The position numbers and the translations under genes were made by a program. Of a stretch of DNA of 10,336 nt, positions 5,946 through 10,336 are shown piece by piece (position 1 is the first letter of the stretch; the number at the start of each line of letters is the position of its first letter). The notes beneath the pieces were generated by a model, which worked only from the letters and a program-made list of their open reading frames with translations, had not been told where the DNA came from and ran no database searches. Source of the DNA: JBPCOB01 sp051000715. GTDB taxonomy: Bacteria; Actinomycetota; Actinomycetes; JALYNC01. Location: assembly GCA_051000715.1 (NCBI GenBank), contig JBPCOB010000225.1, forward strand, positions 1 through 10,336. Direction: 5' to 3'.

Positions 5946-7122
5946 TACCGGCTCTCTTCCCTGAGGAGGCCACGGCGTCGGGCGATGGCGACTGCTTCGG
6001 TGCGGCCCCCCGCCCCGAGCTTCGCCAAGATGTTCGACACATGCACGGTGACCGTCTTGGCACTGATCCTCGTGCACCGCCGTCTGGCAGCAGCTGGAGA
6101 GCGCGGTGCTCGCCGCGCCCGGCGGCGACCGACATGGCTACCGCGGCGAGGAGGGCTTCCGCCATGCCGGGGGGAGACTCGTCCGTGACGTCGACGGTGC
6201 GGATCACCGCGTCCCAGTCGCTGCTGACGTAAGCCACGATGCCGGCCATCACCCGAGCGTCGAGGGACGTCGGGCAACCGCAGCGAGCGCGCCAGCCGGA
6301 GTGCCTCGCCGGCCCACGGGCGGCTTCGTCGTCGCGGCGCCGGTCTGCGTGGGCGAGGGCGTGCACGTTGACCACGTGCGCGCGCAGCGGGCTCGCCGGA
6401 TCGGCCGGGAACAGCCGCATCGCCTCGGTGGAGATCGGAAGCGCGTCGACTCCGGTGTCACCCAGCAGAGCGGTGCCGGCCAGCGCGAGCAGCAGCCTGC
6501 CCCGTTGCAGCGCCGGGGCGTTCGCCGGCAGCACGCCGAGTTGGTCCTGCAGGAGCGCGACGGCGTGGAACAGGTGTCCGGCCGCGGCGGCGGCCTCGCT
6601 CGCCTTGACGGTCAGCGCCGCGATGTCGATCTCGACGCCGGCGGCGGCTCCGGCCCGGGCGAGCAGCTCCAGCGCGACCTCGTAGCGGCGAGCCGCCTCG
6701 TCGGGGCCTGCCACGGCCATGGCCTCGTCACCGGACCGAGACGAGCACGTTGCTCTCGATCGCTGCCCGCAGCGCGAGGTCGAGCGCGGCGGCGTCGATC
6801 CCGACGACCTTCGCGAGCAACTCGTGGGAGACCCGCCGGCCAGCCACCGAGGCGGCCCGAACACCATGCTCGCGGTGTCGTCCAGCCGCTCGATTCGGAT
6901 CATGAGCAGGTCGGCGAGGTCGGTCGGCAAACGACCGGCCGTCGATCTCGGCGGCCGCCACCAGCTCCTCGGCGAAGAACGCGTTGCCTCGGCGCGCTCA
7001 ACGATGCTCCGGATGTCCGTCTCCGGCATCGGCGCCGGGTGCAGCGCGCTGATCAGGGCGCGTACGTCGGCGTCCGACAGCGGCTGCAGCTTCATGCGGC
7101 GTACGCCGGGCAGCCGGGCCGT
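5945..7122 (-). pseudogene. LuxR-family LAL-type transcriptional regulator, multiply broken
   Basis: Pieces of one large ATP-binding LuxR regulator appear in order on the minus strand. First is ARLPGVRRMKLQPLSDADVR, the end of the AAA/NB region, starting near 7122. After a one-base loss near 6985-6990 come NAFFAEELVAAAE, LPTDLADLLMIRIERLDD (frame restored) and, after another shift near 6860, VAGRRVSHELLAKVVG. At about 6733 NVLVS jumps to SGDEAMAVAGPDEAARRYE, skipping roughly 100 residues expected in the family. Helical repeat sequence follows to about 6080. A second deletion then joins directly into the second half of the DNA-binding domain, ISAKTVTVHVSNILAKLG, ending at TAG 5945-5947. Walker A and B and the first half of the HTH are missing. 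The many independent lesions mean true decay and not one sequencing error. The regulator's former target is unknown. Confidence 0.88.
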
Positions 7123-7232
7123 CGGTCGGGGCGAGATCCCCGGGCAGGGTTCGCCCGGGTGAAGTCGGCACGTATGCGCTGGCCGCGGTAGGCCATCTCG
7201 GCGGTGCATAACGGTTCGACGAAGAACATCAT
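7092..7232 (-). CDS. Small ORF (46 aa) with strong ribosome binding site, head of the LAL remnant
   Basis: On the minus strand AGAGGAG (plus-strand 7239-7245) lies 6 bases before ATGATG at 7232. The frame begins MMFFVEPLCTAEMAYRGQ and continues RIRADFTRAN, a pattern of short hydrophobic start and amphipathic helix that resembles small actinobacterial helix proteins. From about codon 30 it becomes Pro/Arg-rich and overlaps the first codons of the LAL remnant in another frame, so its 3' end is probably chance sequence after a deletion junction. It contains a TTA and an ATA codon, rare in this context. Its stop overlaps an ATG in the LAL frame as ATGA. It may be a truncated gene or a functional leader peptide; the translation signal is clear but product identity is not. 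Confidence 0.4.
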   Translation of the reverse strand: MMFFVEPLCTAEMAYRGQRIRADFTRANPARGSRPDRRPGCPAYAA

Positions 7233-7422
7233 CTTAATCTCCTCTGACGAGTTGATCCGACGTGTTGAGACTGCGCGTCTGAGGAGGCCCGCCACATCAG
7301 GACAAAGCCGTATCTGCTCCCGAGACCGCCGGGAAGTGCCTTAGTTCAAGCGGCGCTCTTGCCGGGATCGAGGAATCGGACCAGCATGTCGGGAACTTCG
7401 TCCGCCGCCGAGGGGGTTTCCC

Positions 7423-8925
7423 ATGGATCGCAGGTCGTTGATCACCGTACCCGTGGTTCTGTCGACCGCCCTGGCGCTGGCCGGCCCGGCCGCCGCCGCG
7501 GGATCAGTGCAGCGGCCGGTCACGCCGGACAAGACTGGACCGGCGAGCCCGTACGCCGCCTCGCCCACCCGCCACGTGGCCGCCGCGCCAAGCCTGCCCG
7601 CCAGCGGTTCGCTGCCGCGCGTTCTCGCCGTCCAGCAGATCGCCGAGCAGTCCGTGCGGCCGCAGCCGGGATCCCAGCCGGACACCCAGATCGAACCCGA
7701 CATCGCGGTGGACCCGAACAACGCTCGGATCGTCGTCGCCACCTTCCAGCAGGGGCGCTTCATCGACGGTGCTTCCGTCGATCCGGGCTACGCCTGGTCG
7801 CACGACGGCGGGCTGACCTGGCACCACCGCAACCTGCCGAAGCTGACGACCGCTGTCGGGGGTCCCTTCGACCGGGCCTCGGACCCGGCCGTGGCCTTCG
7901 GCCCGGACGGTTCGGTCTACATCTCCACCCTCGCGTTCAACACCGACAACTGCATCAACGTCATCGCGGTGCAGCGCTCCGACGACGGCGGCGCGACCTT
8001 CGGTCGGCCGGTCCTCGAGCAGCGCACCACCACGTGCAGCCTGTTCGAGGACAAGAACTGGATCACCGTCGACACGAACCCCGGTAGCCCGCACTACGGT
8101 CGGATCTACGCCCCGTGGACGCGGTTCAAGTTCGACAGCCGGGGCAACGAGGTCTCCTCGCGCCAGGTGCTGCGCTTCAGCGACGACCGCGGTCGGACCT
8201 GGAGTCCGCTCGTCTACATCTCCGGCTCTGGCACGCATACCGAGGGCGCGCAGCCGCTGGTCCGGCCGAACGGCGTACTGGTCGACGTGTACGAGCAGTA
8301 CACCTTGCACGGCAACTTCGAGGTGGCGCAGACCTCCCGGGACGGCGGCCGGTCCTTCGGCGCCGTCCACGTCATCTCCCGGCAGGAGGGCTCGGGCCCG
8401 CCCGACATCCGGGACGGCGAGCTGCCGTCGGGGACCGTCGACCCGAAGACCGGCACCCTGTACGTGAGCTGGACCGACAACCGCCACCGTAACGACGGCC
8501 AGGGCGACATCCTGCTGTCACGCTCGAACGACGGCGCGGTCTGGACGACGCCGATCCGGGTCAATCGCGACCCGGTCGACAGCCGCATCGACCACTTCAC
8601 GCCGGACGTCGCGGCGTACGGCGGTCAGGTCTACGTGTCCTTCCGCACCCGCGACAACGCCAACGGGCTGTCGCAGTACGTCGGCTTCCGCCTGGCCCAG
8701 TCGGCCGACGCCGGCCGCAGCTTCCAACGCGGGCAGGCGCTGGGTCCGTCGACGAACCTGAAGTACGCCGCCCTTGCGCCGGTGCCCTTCCTCGGGGACT
8801 ACATGGGTCTTGCGGTCAACGGCCGGTCGATCTACGCCGCGTGGTGCGTCGCCTCACGACCCGCCGGTGATGGGCGCTACCACCAGACGACATGGGGAGC
8901 GGCGCTGCGCAGCTCAGCGAGCTGA
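7423..8925 (+). CDS. Secreted Asp-box (sialidase-fold) beta-propeller protein
   Basis: The 500-residue protein starts with a signal peptide: basic MDRRS, a hydrophobic core and AAA at 24-26 as the likely cleavage site. A low-complexity Ala/Pro linker follows to about residue 70. The rest holds six Asp-box-like motifs (S-x-D-x-G-x-x-W/F): SHDGGLTW (126), SDDGGATF (186), SDDRGRTW (253), SRDGGRSF (305), SNDGAVW (368) and SADAGRSF (427). The regular spacing of about 50-70 residues fits a six-bladed BNR propeller as in exo-alpha-sialidases and related secreted hydrolases. I do not see the FRIP motif, and the arginine triad cannot be verified by eye, so sialidase activity is unproven. ATG 7423 has GGGGG 6 bases upstream. 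It faces a second secreted propeller protein with only 28 bases between the stops. Confidence 0.85.
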   Translation: MDRRSLITVPVVLSTALALAGPAAAAGSVQRPVTPDKTGPASPYAASPTRHVAAAPSLPASGSLPRVLAVQQIAEQSVRPQPGSQPDTQIEPDIAVDPNNARIVVATFQQGRFIDGASVDPGYAWSHDGGLTWHHRNLPKLTTAVGGPFDRASDPAVAFGPDGSVYISTLAFNTDNCINVIAVQRSDDGGATFGRPVLEQRTTTCSLFEDKNWITVDTNPGSPHYGRIYAPWTRFKFDSRGNEVSSRQVLRFSDDRGRTWSPLVYISGSGTHTEGAQPLVRPNGVLVDVYEQYTLHGNFEVAQTSRDGGRSFGAVHVISRQEGSGPPDIRDGELPSGTVDPKTGTLYVSWTDNRHRNDGQGDILLSRSNDGAVWTTPIRVNRDPVDSRIDHFTPDVAAYGGQVYVSFRTRDNANGLSQYVGFRLAQSADAGRSFQRGQALGPSTNLKYAALAPVPFLGDYMGLAVNGRSIYAAWCVASRPAGDGRYHQTTWGAALRSSAS

Positions 8926-8953
8926 CGACGGGCACCACGACGGGTCGCCCCGA

Positions 8954-10336
8954 TTACGACAGCACCGTCCAGGGTCCCCAGGAACCGTTGAAGACGCGCT
9001 CATAGAGGTGACCGTTCGGGCTTGCACCGACCAGCCGGTACCTCCCGTGGCCTGTCGAGGAGGCGGCGGGGCCGCCGCTCAGCACCCCACCCAGGGAGGT
9101 CCAGCCACCACCTCGACCGTTGATGATCCGCTGCTGGTAGACCGCACCATCGGTGCCAGTGACGAAGACCATGACCGTTCCCGGCTGGGCACCTCGCGGC
9201 GCGGACACTGCCGCCGGGGCCGATGCCAGCACTCCGCCGAAGCGGGTCCAGGATCCCCAGGACCGGGTCGCGGTGCTGTAGAACTTGCCCCACATCCGGC
9301 GGTCGGTGCCTTGAACAAAGACGCTGAGTTGCCCGGGGGCCCAGGAGCTGGCACCGGGGCCACCGATCATCCGACCGCCGAGGTAGTCCCAGGGCGTCCA
9401 CCGATTGTTCACCAGTGCGCGGTGCCAGAGCCCATCAGGGACTCCACGCACGAAGACGTCATCGCGGCCCCGGCCCGACGCCGCGGCTGCCGGTTGGGAG
9501 GAGAGCACTCCGCCGGCACTGGCCCACGGCGTCCAGCTGCCCGACACGAGGCGACGAGCCCACAGCTGGTTGTCGATCCCGCGCACGAACAGCTCGGCCG
9601 AGCCGTTGCCGCCCGCGGCTGCGGCCGGCGCGTCAAAGATCAACCCACCGAGGGAGGCGGCCGGGGACCACCCGGACCCGGCAGTCGTCTCGTAATACAC
9701 GGAGCGGTTCGGCGCTCGGGAGAAGAGATAGGTGGGTCCGGTGGAGGTGGCTGCCAGTGCGGGTCCCGCGGCCGGCAGGGGGAAGCCCGTGGCGCTAACT
9801 GGACCGCCGAACTTGGCGATGCCCTGGTGATAGGTGCCGCCAAACGTGGTGAAGTAGCCCCCGAAGCCGACGGAGGTGGAGCTGCGGTCGGCCGTGACCG
9901 TGTACACGCCGTGGTTGGAGTTCGCACCGGGGTTCCAGGGCAGCAAGGCCCCGGTGGTGGCGTCGACCGCGGCGACGTGATGGCGGGTGGCCGAGTTCGT
10001 CGGGGTGCAGGGGCAGGCCTTGCCCACATAATTGAAGTGGCCACCGAGGTAGAGGACGTTGTCGCGCAGATCGCAGCCGGGGGTGTCGCCGTCATCCTCG
10101 GCGTCGAAGGTCGAGCGAGGAAGCACCGTGCCGTCGGTCAGGTTGAAGGCGGTGACGTTGTAGCGGGTGATGGCGGTGGACTGGCTCGCGTTGTAGTTCA
10201 CCCGGAAGTAGCCCCCGCAGGTGTAGACCCTCGACGAGGTGACGTGCAGCGCGTAGACGCGGCTCGTCTCCACCTGCTTGCAGGTCGGGCAGTTGCGCGG
10301 CGAGAAGATGCTGGGGTTCCAGGCCGAGACGCACGC
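8954..10336 (-). CDS. Secreted delta-60-like propeller plus PLL-like lectin propeller protein (5' end outside window)
   Basis: The frame is open to the right edge, so the N-terminus is missing; 460 residues are visible. The first ~170 residues are propeller repeats of the delta-60/PKD-protein type, with recurring GGYF/GGHF (TCGGYFRVN, YLGGHFNYVG, GFGGYFTTFGG), WNP, and a DATTGALLPWNPG linker. Six repeats of about 45 residues follow, each with an alternating strand such as LFVRGIDNQLW or VFVRGVPDGLW, then GSWTPW-like and SLGGVL..P turns. This is the pattern of PLL-like (Photorhabdus lectin, DUF346) sugar-binding propellers. Several cysteines (NCPTC, TCGG, GCDL, KACPC) suit an exported, disulfide-bonded protein. 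It may bind cell-surface or environmental glycans. A GTG at 10273 is in frame but lies inside conserved repeat sequence, so it is not the start. Confidence 0.85.
   Translation of the reverse strand, partial: ACVSAWNPSIFSPRNCPTCKQVETSRVYALHVTSSRVYTCGGYFRVNYNASQSTAITRYNVTAFNLTDGTVLPRSTFDAEDDGDTPGCDLRDNVLYLGGHFNYVGKACPCTPTNSATRHHVAAVDATTGALLPWNPGANSNHGVYTVTADRSSTSVGFGGYFTTFGGTYHQGIAKFGGPVSATGFPLPAAGPALAATSTGPTYLFSRAPNRSVYYETTAGSGWSPAASLGGLIFDAPAAAAGGNGSAELFVRGIDNQLWARRLVSGSWTPWASAGGVLSSQPAAAASGRGRDDVFVRGVPDGLWHRALVNNRWTPWDYLGGRMIGGPGASSWAPGQLSVFVQGTDRRMWGKFYSTATRSWGSWTRFGGVLASAPAAVSAPRGAQPGTVMVFVTGTDGAVYQQRIINGRGGGWTSLGGVLSGGPAASSTGHGRYRLVGASPNGHLYERVFNGSWGPWTVLS

Noticed and set aside
6106..7191. 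Plus-strand frame of 361 codons across the LuxR remnant
   Set aside because: It is antisense to recognisable LAL fragments and is Arg/Gly-rich with no domain pattern.
7504..8487. Minus-strand open frame of 327 codons opposite the Asp-box protein
   Set aside because: Antisense shadow of a gene with clear signal peptide and six Asp boxes; composition is Gly/Arg/Val-rich with no motif.
8926..8953. Possible bidirectional terminator between the two convergent propeller genes
   Set aside because: Only a 4-5 base imperfect stem can be drawn and there is no T tract on either strand.

Overview
The window is very GC-rich, has G/C-rich third codon positions, uses GTG starts freely and carries actinobacterial protein families. 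It looks like chromosomal DNA from a high-GC actinomycete; I cannot name the genus from sequence alone.

Layout, left to right. (1) 40-747: an intact hemolysin III/PAQR-type membrane protein. (2) 770-1610: a scar of joined fragments: an acetyltransferase remnant, then the N-terminal part of a group II intron reverse transcriptase with a one-base deletion, then the left end of an IS3-type element with the first ~32 codons of orfA. (3) 1653-2108: a glutaredoxin-like protein with a CPYC site and a hydrophobic C-terminal tail. (4) 2169-2474: two small remnants, one on each strand (a tentative GH130-like N-terminus and a luciferase-domain/DUF5519 piece). (5) 2552-2848: an intact small antibiotic-biosynthesis-monooxygenase (ABM) fold protein. 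(6) 3070-5597: a tight two-gene operon of soluble pyridine nucleotide transhydrogenase (sthA) and a stand-alone MetE C-terminal-like protein, the latter starting 2 bases after the sthA stop. (7) 5710-5945: a 55-residue gene with a strong Shine-Dalgarno, ending inside a 33/34-bp degenerate tandem repeat. (8) 5945-7122, minus strand: a heavily decayed LuxR-family LAL regulator pseudogene, preceded by a small ORF with a strong ribosome binding site. (9) 7423-8925: a secreted Asp-box (sialidase-fold) protein. Convergent to it is a large secreted protein that runs off the right edge (8954-10336, minus). It joins delta-60-like propeller repeats to PLL-like lectin propeller repeats.

The intact genes suggest redox housekeeping (transhydrogenase, glutaredoxin, possibly the ABM protein) and an extracellular, probably glycan-related, part on the right. 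Between them lies an unusually dense set of gene remnants (acetyltransferase, RT, IS3, DUF5519, GH130-like, LAL regulator). This marks the left and middle of the window as a rearrangement and decay hot spot. I see no CRISPR array, tRNA, rRNA or intact transposon. The best candidates for something undescribed are the sthA/MetE-like coupled pair and the 55-residue gene with its overlapping repeat.
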